Source of the DNA: Acholeplasma sp. CAG:878
GTDB taxonomy: Bacteria > Bacillota_I > Bacilli_A > RF39 > UBA660
Assembly: GCA_000432255.1 (NCBI GenBank)
Contig: HF989914.1
Span: 13,178-77,177 of the forward strand
DNA: 64,000 nucleotides
Direction: 5' to 3'
The notes under the pieces were generated by a model. The model ran no database searches. It was not told where the DNA came from and worked only from the letters and a program-made list of their open reading frames with translations. The stretch's first letter is position 1. Each line of letters opens with the position of its first letter. Positions 16,032 to 24,792 of the stretch are shown here, one piece after another. The position numbers were made by a program, and so were the translations under genes.

Positions 16032-18668
16032 TTACTTTCTATCCCCAGATTTGATTGCGGCTTGTGCGGCTGCTAATCTTGCAATCGGAACTCTATATGG
16101 TGAGCAAGAAACATAATTTAGTCCGATATTATGACAGAACTCTATGCTTGATGGCTCTCCACCATGTTCACCACAAATACCAAGCTTAATATCTGGTCTA
16201 GTTTTTTTACCTTTTTCTACAGCCATTTTAACTAATTGTCCAACACCTACCTGATCTAATTTAGCAAATGGGTCAATTTCATAAATTCTATTTTGATAAT
16301 ATGAATCCAAGAACTTACCAGCATCATCTCTTGAGAAACCGAAGGTCATTTGTGTTAAGTCATTAGTTCCAAATGAGAAGAATTCTGCTTCTTTAGCAAT
16401 TAAATCTGCTGTTAGAGCTGCTCTTGGTATTTCAATCATAGTACCAATATGATATTTAATATCTGAATTTTTTTCCTTTTTAACTTCTTCTGCAACTTTA
16501 ACCACAATATCTTTAACAAACTTAAGTTCTTTTTCTTCTCCAACTAATGGAATCATAATTTCAGGAACAATATCATAACCTTCTTCTTCCTTAACTTCAA
16601 TGGCAGCTTCCATTAAAGCTCTAGTTTGCATACAAGCTATTTCAGGATAAGTAACTGCTAATCTACAACCTCTATGTCCCATCATTGGATTAAATTCATG
16701 AAGTTCAGAGATTTTATTTTTTAAATGTTCTACTGTAACATTCATATCTTTAGCTAAAGCAATAATATCCTCTTCTAAAGTTGGTAAAAATTCATGTAGT
16801 GGTGGGTCTAGGTATCTAACTGTCATAGGAAGCTCTTTTAATTCTTTATACATAGCTTTAAAATCACCTTTTTGGAATGGTATTAATTCATTTAAAGCTG
16901 CCACTCTATCTTCTACTGTTTCAGATAAAATCATTTTTCTGATTTTAGGAATTCTATTTTCTTCAAAGAACATGTGTTCTGTTCTACATAATCCAATTCC
17001 TTCTGCTCCTAGTTCAACTGCTTTTTTAGTATCACGAGGATTATCAGCATTAGTTCTTACTTTAAGTGTTCTATATTCATCAGCCCATGACATAATTCTT
17101 CCAAAATCACCACTAACAGTTGCTTCTTTTGTTTCAATATCACCAGCATAAATTTTACCAGTATTACCATCTAGAGAAATATAATCACCTTCATGGAAAG
17201 TAATTCCTCCTAAAGTAAATTCTTTAGCTTCTTCATTAATGTTAATAGCTCCACATCCAGCTACACAGCAAGTTCCCATACCACGAGCAACAACAGCAGC
17301 ATGTGATGTTCTTCCACCTCTTACAGTTAGAATACCTTGAGCTGCTACCATACCTTCGATATCTTCTGGTGTAGTTTCTAATCTAACTAAAACTACTCTT
17401 TCACCCTTACCACCTTTACCTAACATTTTAGCTTCTTCGGCAGTAAACACTACTTTACCAGCAGCAGCACCTGGGCTTGCAGGAAGTCCCTCACCAATAC
17501 TTTTTGCTTCTTTTAAAGATTTTACATCAAATGTTGGATGAAGTAATTGATCTAAACTTTTAGCATCAATTCTTAAAACTGCTTCCTCTTTTGTAATCAT
17601 TCCTTCATCTACTAAGTCACATGCTATTTTAATAGCGGCATGAGCAGTTCTTTTACCATTTCTAGTTTGTAAGAAATATAGTTTACCTTCTTCGATAGTA
17701 AATTCCATATCTTGCATATCTTTATAATGGTTTTCTAACTTATTAGCTAAAGTTATAAATTCATCATAGCATTCTGGTAAATCTTCTTTTAGTTTAGTAA
17801 TAGGTTCTGGAGTTCTAACACCAGCAACTACATCCTCTCCTTGAGCATTAATTAAATATTCACCATAAATACCTTTTTCTCCTGTTGCAGGGTCTCTTGT
17901 AAATGCAACACCTGTTCCACTAGTTTCGCCCATATTACCAAATACCATTGATTGAACATTAACAGCCGTTCCCCAATCTCCTGGAATATCATTCATTCTT
18001 CTATAAACGATTGCTCTTTGGTTGTTCCATGAACGGAAAACTGCTTTAACAGCACCCATCAATTGTTCTTTTGGATTTTGTGGGAATTCTTCCCCGTTCA
18101 TATGGTCACTATAAACTTTTTTAAATCTTTTTACTAACTCTTTTAAATCATCAACAGTAAGTTCTGTATCATAACATACACCTTTTTCATTTTTTAATTC
18201 ATCAATGATTTTTTCAAAGAAAGATTTATTTACTTCCATTACTACATCAGAATACATTTGAATAAATCTTCTATAAGAATCATAGGCAAATCTAGGATTG
18301 TTAGTTTTTTTTGCAAAGCCTTCAACTGCTACATCATTTAATCCTAAATTAAGAATTGTATCCATCATACCAGGCATACTCGCTCTAGCACCACTTCTTA
18401 CTGATACTAACAATGGATTTTCAGTATCCCCAAATTTTTTTCCTTGTAATTTTTCTAATTCTTCTAAAGCATCAAAAATTTGTGTTTCAATTTCTTTAGA
18501 AATTTCGCATCCATTGTCATAGTAATTGGTACAAGCTTCTGTTGTAATTGTAAATCCTTGAGGTATAGGTAATCCTAAATTAGTCATTTCGGCTAAGTTT
18601 GCTCCTTTACCACCAAGTAAATTACGCATATCTTTGTTACCTTCACTAAAGGCATAAACATATTTCAT
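16032..18668 (-). CDS. ppdK: Pyruvate, phosphate dikinase
   Basis: 878 aa, the usual length. The N-terminal ATP-grasp domain has GGKGANLAEMTNLGLPIPQG and RSGARASMPGMMDTILNLG. The central swivelling domain carries the phospho-His in GGRTSHAAVVARGMG (about residue 450), preceded by the ATP-regulatory Thr. The C-terminal PEP/pyruvate barrel has RTEHMFFEENRI and the catalytic Cys in LGICGEHGG. Interconverts pyruvate, ATP and Pi with PEP, AMP and PPi in the cytosol. Single-gene unit with its own promoter and two terminators. No regulatory protein gene (RP) is adjacent. Confidence 0.98.
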   Translation of the reverse strand: MKYVYAFSEGNKDMRNLLGGKGANLAEMTNLGLPIPQGFTITTEACTNYYDNGCEISKEIETQIFDALEELEKLQGKKFGDTENPLLVSVRSGARASMPGMMDTILNLGLNDVAVEGFAKKTNNPRFAYDSYRRFIQMYSDVVMEVNKSFFEKIIDELKNEKGVCYDTELTVDDLKELVKRFKKVYSDHMNGEEFPQNPKEQLMGAVKAVFRSWNNQRAIVYRRMNDIPGDWGTAVNVQSMVFGNMGETSGTGVAFTRDPATGEKGIYGEYLINAQGEDVVAGVRTPEPITKLKEDLPECYDEFITLANKLENHYKDMQDMEFTIEEGKLYFLQTRNGKRTAHAAIKIACDLVDEGMITKEEAVLRIDAKSLDQLLHPTFDVKSLKEAKSIGEGLPASPGAAAGKVVFTAEEAKMLGKGGKGERVVLVRLETTPEDIEGMVAAQGILTVRGGRTSHAAVVARGMGTCCVAGCGAININEEAKEFTLGGITFHEGDYISLDGNTGKIYAGDIETKEATVSGDFGRIMSWADEYRTLKVRTNADNPRDTKKAVELGAEGIGLCRTEHMFFEENRIPKIRKMILSETVEDRVAALNELIPFQKGDFKAMYKELKELPMTVRYLDPPLHEFLPTLEEDIIALAKDMNVTVEHLKNKISELHEFNPMMGHRGCRLAVTYPEIACMQTRALMEAAIEVKEEEGYDIVPEIMIPLVGEEKELKFVKDIVVKVAEEVKKEKNSDIKYHIGTMIEIPRAALTADLIAKEAEFFSFGTNDLTQMTFGFSRDDAGKFLDSYYQNRIYEIDPFAKLDQVGVGQLVKMAVEKGKKTRPDIKLGICGEHGGEPSSIEFCHNIGLNYVSCSPYRVPIARLAAAQAAIKSGDRK

Positions 18669-18697
18669 ATTATTTCCTCCTTCTATTTTACTAGTTA

Positions 18698-18726
18698 ATT
18701 ATAACAAAAAAAGTTAATATTTTCAA
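18698..18726 (-). promoter_or_regulatory. Sigma-A promoter of ppdK
   Basis: TTGAAA (18721-18726), 17-base spacer, TATAAT (18698-18703). The -35 is in the loop of the preceding terminator hairpin and the spacer covers its 3' arm. Confidence 0.75.
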
Positions 18727-18736
18727 TTAACTTTTT
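18705..18736 (-). terminator. Terminator of the accessory operon
   Basis: AAAAAGTTAAT and ATTAACTTTTT arms around a seven-base loop with a T run, 47 bases after the stop of the VYGxP-repeat gene. Confidence 0.75.
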
Positions 18737-18782
18737 CCTATTTTATCTATTTTTTTTAATTATATTAATGTATAAGTTTATT

Positions 18783-20180
18783 TTAACAATCTTTCATTTT
18801 TACCAAAGATAGTTCCCAACTTTCCATCGCATCGTAAACATCTAGGTATAACTCAAATGTTTCATTTAAATTAAGAAAAACTTCATTAGAAAGTTTGTTT
18901 CTATATTTTTCATAATCTCCTATTATACCTTCTTGATGTGGAATTGTTAATTTAATTCCATCTTTTGTTACTTCATTAACAATTATAGTGATTTTACCCA
19001 TAATCATTGGTTCATTAGTTATTACTTTATAATAGGTAATAATTGGTTGAACTTTTTGTTTTTCCAATTCTTCTGCTGTTCCATAACAACCATGAAATGG
19101 AATATGTGTAAGTTTTATGTAATAATCATTATCTACTATATAATTAACTACATCTTTATTTGGAAAACCTTTGCTTATTATATCTTTTGCTTCCTCTGGA
19201 TTTTCTCGCAAATATTTTAAAAATGTATATACACCTGTTGCTTTAAAATGAGGATTTAATTCTGCTATTTGCTTCGCTGTATACCCTTCTATATTAATAG
19301 CATTAGGTAGGGCATAAGTCTTTTTCATTAAATATAAAATAAACTCATTAAATATATCATCATATTTAGATAAATCATTAAATAACACTTTAGAAACATT
19401 ATCGCTTTTTCCTATTTCATTTTTAAAATAATTAATAAGCAATTTAGAAAAGAAAGAATCGTTCACTTTATTTTCTATTATTTTCTCTAGCGGTAATTCC
19501 ATTTTTATTTTGTTTTCATAATTTGATACTTTTTTAAAAAGTATTTCGTATTCTGATAACAAATCAATAAAATCATTCCAATTCTCAGGCTCTGCACCAT
19601 TGCCATTTATTTGTTTATTTAATCCATCTATGTTAATTTTTAGTTTCCACGCTATACTTTTATCTCCAGAATATTTTGTATTCCAATCAGCAATAATTGT
19701 TTTTAATCTATTACAAAATTCATCAAACTTCGAAAGAGAAATCGAAACATTTAAATCATTAATATATGATGTTTTACTATTATCTAAATATAATAAAACA
19801 CATTTATTATTCGTTTTTGTTAAAGATAAGCAATAATTTTCGACAACTACATTAATACTTTCTTTTTTTACTTTATCTTGTGAAAAATCATAGTTAGGAA
19901 CACCATAAACCTTTTGTGGTACATTATCCTCTGGTTCTATAACATACTTTTCCTTATTTTCATTTTTTCTTTTTTCTTGAAGCCAATTTGGTACTCCGTA
20001 TACTTCTCTTGGCAAATTATCTTCAGATTCTATAGTATATTTTTCTTTAATTTCATCTTGTTTTGCCCTTGCTTCTTCTTCCCATTGCTTTCTAATTACA
20101 TCAGGAATACCATAAACTATTTGAGGCCTATTATCTTCTGCCTCAATATTATATTTATCTTTTTTATTAAATAATCCCAT
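18783..20180 (-). CDS. Unknown protein with three N-terminal VYGxP repeats
   Basis: Start at ATG 20178-20180, seven bases after GGAGGA; a start five codons upstream overlaps that site. 465 aa, no signal peptide or membrane segment. Residues 9-26, 47-64 and 78-95 are three copies of K-Y-x-I-E-x-E-D-N-x-P-x-x-V-Y-G-(I/V)-P, separated by charged linkers rich in Lys and Glu. A globular part of about 365 aa follows (from about 100), with no domain I recognise. It is the last gene of a co-directional operon, 42 bases after a radical SAM/SPASM gene. The repeats could be modification sites or short binding motifs; this is inference. Confidence 0.75.
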   Translation of the reverse strand: MGLFNKKDKYNIEAEDNRPQIVYGIPDVIRKQWEEEARAKQDEIKEKYTIESEDNLPREVYGVPNWLQEKRKNENKEKYVIEPEDNVPQKVYGVPNYDFSQDKVKKESINVVVENYCLSLTKTNNKCVLLYLDNSKTSYINDLNVSISLSKFDEFCNRLKTIIADWNTKYSGDKSIAWKLKINIDGLNKQINGNGAEPENWNDFIDLLSEYEILFKKVSNYENKIKMELPLEKIIENKVNDSFFSKLLINYFKNEIGKSDNVSKVLFNDLSKYDDIFNEFILYLMKKTYALPNAINIEGYTAKQIAELNPHFKATGVYTFLKYLRENPEEAKDIISKGFPNKDVVNYIVDNDYYIKLTHIPFHGCYGTAEELEKQKVQPIITYYKVITNEPMIMGKITIIVNEVTKDGIKLTIPHQEGIIGDYEKYRNKLSNEVFLNLNETFELYLDVYDAMESWELSLVKMKDC

Positions 20181-20222
20181 TTTATTTTCCTCCATATTAT
20201 CAATTATATATTTTTCAACATA

Positions 20223-21317
20223 TTAATCATCACCATATACATCTTTTATGCAAAAATTAGGTTTTCTCTCATCAAAATTAAATGTATGAAATGAATCTCC
20301 TAAGCAATATTTCCAATTTGAACATTTTTCACATTTACTACACTTTGTTCTGTTTTCGGTTCTAAAAATTTTAAATCTATTTTCCCATACATCAACAAAA
20401 TTATCAGTTTTGATATTTCCTTGAATAAATTCTTTTCTTCTTTCTACATCTGGACATATAAATATATCACCGTTGCTTAAAATGCTTGCTACATATAACC
20501 CAGCAGTACATATAAAATAAGTATCTCGTATTTCTTTTTCTAAATTTATTCCTAAATAATGACTACAACCATATTCAACATTCATTAAATTTTCTTCTCT
20601 TTTTTCTTTTATAAAATTGAATAAATATTTATAATCTTCTTTATCTAATAAAATATCGTTGTTGTTTTTAGCTCTTCCTATTGGGTCTACATTTATAACT
20701 CTCCATGAAATAACATTTAACTCTTTCATCAAATTATATACATCTTCTAATTCATGAATATTTTTTTTGTTAGCAACTGTTGTAACTTGAACAATCTTAA
20801 TACTTGGTACTTGTTGTAATTTTTTTATGTTATTAATAATTTTATCAAAACTATTCGGTACTTTTCTAAAACTTTCATGAGTTTCTTTTAAACCATCTAA
20901 ACTAATAGATATAGTTTCCATATTAGTATCAATCATCTTATTAATAATTTCATCATTTATTAACATTCCATTTGTTGTCATGCCCCATCTAAATCCAAGT
21001 TCACAAGCATACTTCATAAGAGTAAATAAGTCTTTTCTAACTAATGGTTCTCCTCCAGTAACATTTAAAAGTATTTCATTAGCATTATATCTTTCAGAAA
21101 TATCTCTTAATGTTCTTTTTAAATCTTCTATACTTATTTCATCTTTTAAAATTGTATCACCGCAACTACTACCACAGTGTTCGCATCTTGCATTACATCT
21201 TAATGTCACTTCTAAAAATAAATCTTTTAAAATTGGTTTTTCATAGAGTTTTTTTCTGTAATCAGCTAATTTATCCATGTTATCAATTTTAATTTTTTTT
21301 ATATATTCTTCATTCAT
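20223..21317 (-). CDS. Radical SAM protein with SPASM-type C-terminus
   Basis: 364 aa. The AdoMet cluster motif is CNARCEHC (about residues 41-48), followed by GGEP in LNVTGGEPLVRKD and the barrel motif ISISLDGLKETHE. The C-terminal part (from about 270) has CTAGLYVASILSNGDIFICPD and a Cys-rich tail (CSKCEKCSNWKYCLGD, then NFC), which fits a SPASM domain binding one or two auxiliary clusters. Known for the family: modification of peptides or proteins (RiPP maturases, anSME). Ribosome site AGGTG. It lies between the ADP-ribosylglycohydrolase and the VYGxP-repeat protein, so the latter is a plausible substrate; this is inference. Confidence 0.88.
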   Translation of the reverse strand: MNEEYIKKIKIDNMDKLADYRKKLYEKPILKDLFLEVTLRCNARCEHCGSSCGDTILKDEISIEDLKRTLRDISERYNANEILLNVTGGEPLVRKDLFTLMKYACELGFRWGMTTNGMLINDEIINKMIDTNMETISISLDGLKETHESFRKVPNSFDKIINNIKKLQQVPSIKIVQVTTVANKKNIHELEDVYNLMKELNVISWRVINVDPIGRAKNNNDILLDKEDYKYLFNFIKEKREENLMNVEYGCSHYLGINLEKEIRDTYFICTAGLYVASILSNGDIFICPDVERRKEFIQGNIKTDNFVDVWENRFKIFRTENRTKCSKCEKCSNWKYCLGDSFHTFNFDERKPNFCIKDVYGDD

Positions 21318-21328
21318 ATTTACACCTA

Positions 21329-22777
21329 TTATTTTTCATTCAGTATTTGAATAGACTTTTTTCTTTCTCCAGCATACCAATAAATTAAATGCTTTATACT
21401 TTTTATATCATCTAAATCATTTGTATTATTATATTGTTCTATATTTCTATTCACTATAGCACTTAAAATAGTCCCATCTTCTTGTATATCAACTATATAT
21501 AAGCAAATTCCTGTCCAACTTCTATATATGTAAAACTTATTATTTTCATAAAATGCAAACCAATGGTCTTCCATTTCTTTTGGAATATGTCCTTTTTTTA
21601 ATTTGGTTAAATTTTCTTTCGTAAGTTTTAAATCTAATTTAATTTTTTTTGTTTCATTTGGCATATCAAGAATTTTCCAACTTTTTCTAGTTGCTATTTC
21701 ATCTTCTTCGTATAAATATTTATCATAATCGTTTAATTTGTTAATAAATTTATTTATTAATTCAGATACATAATCTTTTTTTTGAATTACTTTTAACCAT
21801 TCTTGTGGTATTTCATCAAAACCATAGATTAAACCTGCTAAACCACCAGTTAAAGCTCCAATAGTATCTGTATCATCACCGAGATTAACTGCTTTTAGTA
21901 AAGCATCTTTATAATTGTTTGTCGTTAAAATGGTCCACATAACTGCTTCTAAGGTATCAACAATATAGCCACTTGACTTTATTTCTTTTTCACCTAAATT
22001 ACTAATGTCATCTACTAAAATCCTTTTATATATATTTAAAGTAATTTCTTTGTCTCCTTTTAAAACATCACAATTATTAAACCATTTTTTTAGTAAAATA
22101 TAAGCATCTTTTGGATTTATACCGTCTAATAAGTATTCTATATATTTTGAATAAATAAAACATCCAATTTTACTATATATATGTGAATGAGTTAAAGAAG
22201 AACCAGTATAAATAAAATTTTTAAATAAATTATCGTCTAAAATTAACATATTACCATAAATTGCTAATGGTAAAATACGCATCAATGAACCATTTCCATT
22301 TGAACTAATATCATCATATCCACAATTAATTAATTTTTCTAATTTTGAATCATTAATGATATTTTCATTGTATTTTTCTTTTTTGTTTTTGTAATTTGTT
22401 AAAGAATAATTAGTAGAATTTCCTATATCAAAAACATTATTAAATGGCGTGTATTTACTATTAATTTTCCAATTTAAAAATGCATCTAATATATTTTTAA
22501 ACATTGTATAAGTATTCATATCATCAATCGGTGTATTTACAATTGCATCCATGGTTGCTAATACCATAGAAGTATCATCACTCCAAGTTCCTTTCGGTTG
22601 ATTATGCGTTCCATATTCTTCCATATCTTTTACTTTTTTTCTTTTTAGTATATTTCTACTTTGAAACTCAATTGGAACACCTAGAGCATCGCCTACAACA
22701 AATCCCATAATACTTGCTTTTATTCGATTTGATTTATTTAAATTTTTAGTTAAATTAGATTTATTACTAAGTATCAT
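21329..22777 (-). CDS. ADP-ribosylglycohydrolase with C-terminal extension
   Basis: 482 aa. Residues about 20-330 are a DraG-type fold: GFVVGDALGVPIEFQSR, the metal site WSDDTSMVLATMDAI, and the second metal site NLGDDTDTIGALTGGLAGLIYG. Known role: removes ADP-ribose from proteins or small molecules using two Mg ions. Residues about 365-482 are an added domain starting KKGHIPKEMEDHWFAFYENN, with SWTGICLYIVDI, seen with this enzyme class but of unclear role. Ribosome site AGGATG; it begins 11 bases after the ATPase gene and is followed by the radical SAM gene 11 bases on. Confidence 0.88.
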   Translation of the reverse strand: MILSNKSNLTKNLNKSNRIKASIMGFVVGDALGVPIEFQSRNILKRKKVKDMEEYGTHNQPKGTWSDDTSMVLATMDAIVNTPIDDMNTYTMFKNILDAFLNWKINSKYTPFNNVFDIGNSTNYSLTNYKNKKEKYNENIINDSKLEKLINCGYDDISSNGNGSLMRILPLAIYGNMLILDDNLFKNFIYTGSSLTHSHIYSKIGCFIYSKYIEYLLDGINPKDAYILLKKWFNNCDVLKGDKEITLNIYKRILVDDISNLGEKEIKSSGYIVDTLEAVMWTILTTNNYKDALLKAVNLGDDTDTIGALTGGLAGLIYGFDEIPQEWLKVIQKKDYVSELINKFINKLNDYDKYLYEEDEIATRKSWKILDMPNETKKIKLDLKLTKENLTKLKKGHIPKEMEDHWFAFYENNKFYIYRSWTGICLYIVDIQEDGTILSAIVNRNIEQYNNTNDLDDIKSIKHLIYWYAGERKKSIQILNEK

Positions 22778-22788
22778 TATAACACATC

Positions 22789-24105
22789 CTATATTCTAAA
22801 TTGTTGAAAAGAAGATTTGCAAACATTTAATTTTTCTGCTTCATGTATTTTTTCTTCTATATCTAATTGTTCTAATTTCTTATCTATTTCTTTTATTAAA
22901 TTATCAATTTTAGTTGGTTCATTTGATAATTCAGTTTCAAATTGATTTCCAAAGTTTTCTTTTTTTAAACGAACAAACTGTTCAAGATTAAACATTTTAA
23001 TTTGCTTTTTTTCTAATACTGGCTTATCTATGTTCAATTTTTCAACTGGTATATATAATGAATCTACTTTTTCTTCATATTCTTGATTATTAATAAATAA
23101 TTTTATTGTTTTAGAAATTATTACTAAGTCACTTAGTTTAGTTATATAGTTTCCATATTTTTCAATCAAATCTTCGTAAGAACGTGTACCTATTTCAAAT
23201 CTAATATTTCTTGAAATTCCAGAACTTAACATATCACTTAATTCATTAACCATTTCTAATACATCAATATTATCAAGTACAAAATTAAATTTATTATATT
23301 TTTTTGAGTTTATTAATATTGTAAATAATTGTTCAATAAACATTGTTGCAACATTATTTATATATCTATTTTCATCTTTGGCAATTAAGAAAATAGCAGT
23401 CGGTTTAGTCATAATATCATCATAACTAAATGTAGTTTTGTTAAGTAAAACACTTAACATTTCTCTACTTACGTAAGTTCTTAATTTTTCTCTTGCAACT
23501 GAAACTATACTTCCTTTTGTTTCTTTTGGAGCAAGAAAAGTAGACGCCGCAAAAATATAAGATTGTGAACATGGATTTTTCAATTTAAAATATTGAGTTA
23601 TATAATCGCTAGTAGCATAATTGTTATTTATTCCATTAAACATTAAATTAACACTGTTTAAATTAATTTCTTCTTCCTTGCCATCCTCAAATAATCCAAG
23701 CACAATACCAGTATAAAAATCTGATGCCGTATTTGACCAAAATGGGTCTATTGTAGAATTTTCGTAAAACATTATTTTTGCTTGTTTTTCTATATAATCT
23801 ATAGCTTCATCAATCATACCTTTCTTATATAAATTATAAGGATATTCTAAAGGATTCCAACCATCACTTTTATTTAAATCTCTTAAATTTAATATAATAA
23901 TATTATAGTTTTTATTCTTTAAATCATTATAATATTTATTTATGTATTCCTCTTTTGAATCTAGTATTAATAAACTTTGTCCATCATTAATCGCTTCCCC
24001 AACTAATGGAAACAATACATTTGATGTTTTACCAGATGAAATATCACCTGATACAATTAAATTTTTTTTACTATTAAGCATTTCTTTTAATATTTCTTTT
24101 TTCAT
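22789..24105 (-). CDS. Soluble VirD4/TraG-like P-loop ATPase
   Basis: 438 aa. Walker A is in IVSGDISSGKTSNVLFPLV, followed by LLILDSKEEYINKYY (like the DPKGE motif of coupling proteins), WNPLEYPYNLY and DPFWSNTASDFYTGIVLGL, all typical of VirD4/TraG. Walker B-like FNFVLDNIDVLE is near residue 275. Unlike true coupling proteins it has no N-terminal membrane helices and begins at the P-loop domain. The C-terminus (about 390-438) is a charged predicted coiled coil. It overlaps the MerR gene by 32 bases and has GAGGAGG before its ATG. The role could be translocation or remodelling; there are no relaxase or type IV secretion genes nearby. Confidence 0.8.
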   Translation of the reverse strand: MKKEILKEMLNSKKNLIVSGDISSGKTSNVLFPLVGEAINDGQSLLILDSKEEYINKYYNDLKNKNYNIIILNLRDLNKSDGWNPLEYPYNLYKKGMIDEAIDYIEKQAKIMFYENSTIDPFWSNTASDFYTGIVLGLFEDGKEEEINLNSVNLMFNGINNNYATSDYITQYFKLKNPCSQSYIFAASTFLAPKETKGSIVSVAREKLRTYVSREMLSVLLNKTTFSYDDIMTKPTAIFLIAKDENRYINNVATMFIEQLFTILINSKKYNKFNFVLDNIDVLEMVNELSDMLSSGISRNIRFEIGTRSYEDLIEKYGNYITKLSDLVIISKTIKLFINNQEYEEKVDSLYIPVEKLNIDKPVLEKKQIKMFNLEQFVRLKKENFGNQFETELSNEPTKIDNLIKEIDKKLEQLDIEEKIHEAEKLNVCKSSFQQFRI

Positions 24106-24481
24106 ACTTCCTCCTCAACACCTTTTCTTCAGTTGTTTCTTGTAATTCATTTATTTTTTTAAGAGCGCTTTGTTGTTGTAATATTTCTAATCTTTTGTAT
24201 TTTAAACTTAACAAATATATTCTTTCTTCAATTTCTTTTTTCTTTTTTTCTAATATCTCATTATTCAAATGATTTTTATAAGTAGCAATTTCTTCTAAAG
24301 TAAAATCTAGAGATTTAAGTAATTTAATTAATTCGCATTCAATAACATTTTCATCACTATAATACCTATAACCAGTAAAATTATCTATTTGACTTGGTTC
24401 TAGAACTCCATATTGTGCATAAAACCTTAAGGTTCTAACAGGAATACCCACGATTTTTGAAAAATCGCCAATCTTATACAT
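24074..24481 (-). CDS. MerR-family transcriptional regulator
   Basis: Start at ATG 24479-24481 after AAAAGGAG; an in-frame TTG at 24505, preceded by AAAGGAGG, would add eight residues and cannot be excluded. The N-terminal winged helix YKIGDFSKIVGIPVRTLRFY, with YGVLEPSQIDNFTGYRYYS, is classic MerR. A long dimerisation coiled coil follows (about 75-125). The C-terminus is basic, with no clear effector-binding domain and no metal-binding Cys. It heads the five-gene operon, behind a promoter with the long 19-base spacer these regulators act on, so self-regulation is likely. Confidence 0.9.
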   Translation of the reverse strand: MYKIGDFSKIVGIPVRTLRFYAQYGVLEPSQIDNFTGYRYYSDENVIECELIKLLKSLDFTLEEIATYKNHLNNEILEKKKKEIEERIYLLSLKYKRLEILQQQSALKKINELQETTEEKVLRRKYEKRNIKRNA

Positions 24482-24525
24482 ATTATCTACTCCTTTTAAT
24501 ACCAACTATTCCTCCTTTCAAATAA

Positions 24526-24556
24526 AGTTTAACATTTCAGTCATATGGAGAGTCAA
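24526..24556 (-). promoter_or_regulatory. MerR-type promoter of the accessory operon
   Basis: TTGACT (24551-24556), 19-base spacer, TAAACT (24526-24531). The elongated spacer with an imperfect dyad (TTGACTCTCC facing TGAAATGTTAA) is the hallmark of MerR-controlled promoters, where the regulator untwists the DNA. Confidence 0.65.
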
Positions 24557-24792
24557 TACCTTTTTGCATTTCATAACAAAAGTTTGATTATTATAGTTTT
24601 AACAAAGTATTTTATTTTTTATATTATATTTACTTATTAACATTATAACATGTTTTTTCATATTTTGTTTAAATATTAAAATAATCAATAATTTATTTTA
24701 AATATATAACAAAAAAATTAACTCAATTATACTGAATTAATTTTTTATAAATTTTGTTTCACATCATTTACAAATATACACTTTTTACTATT

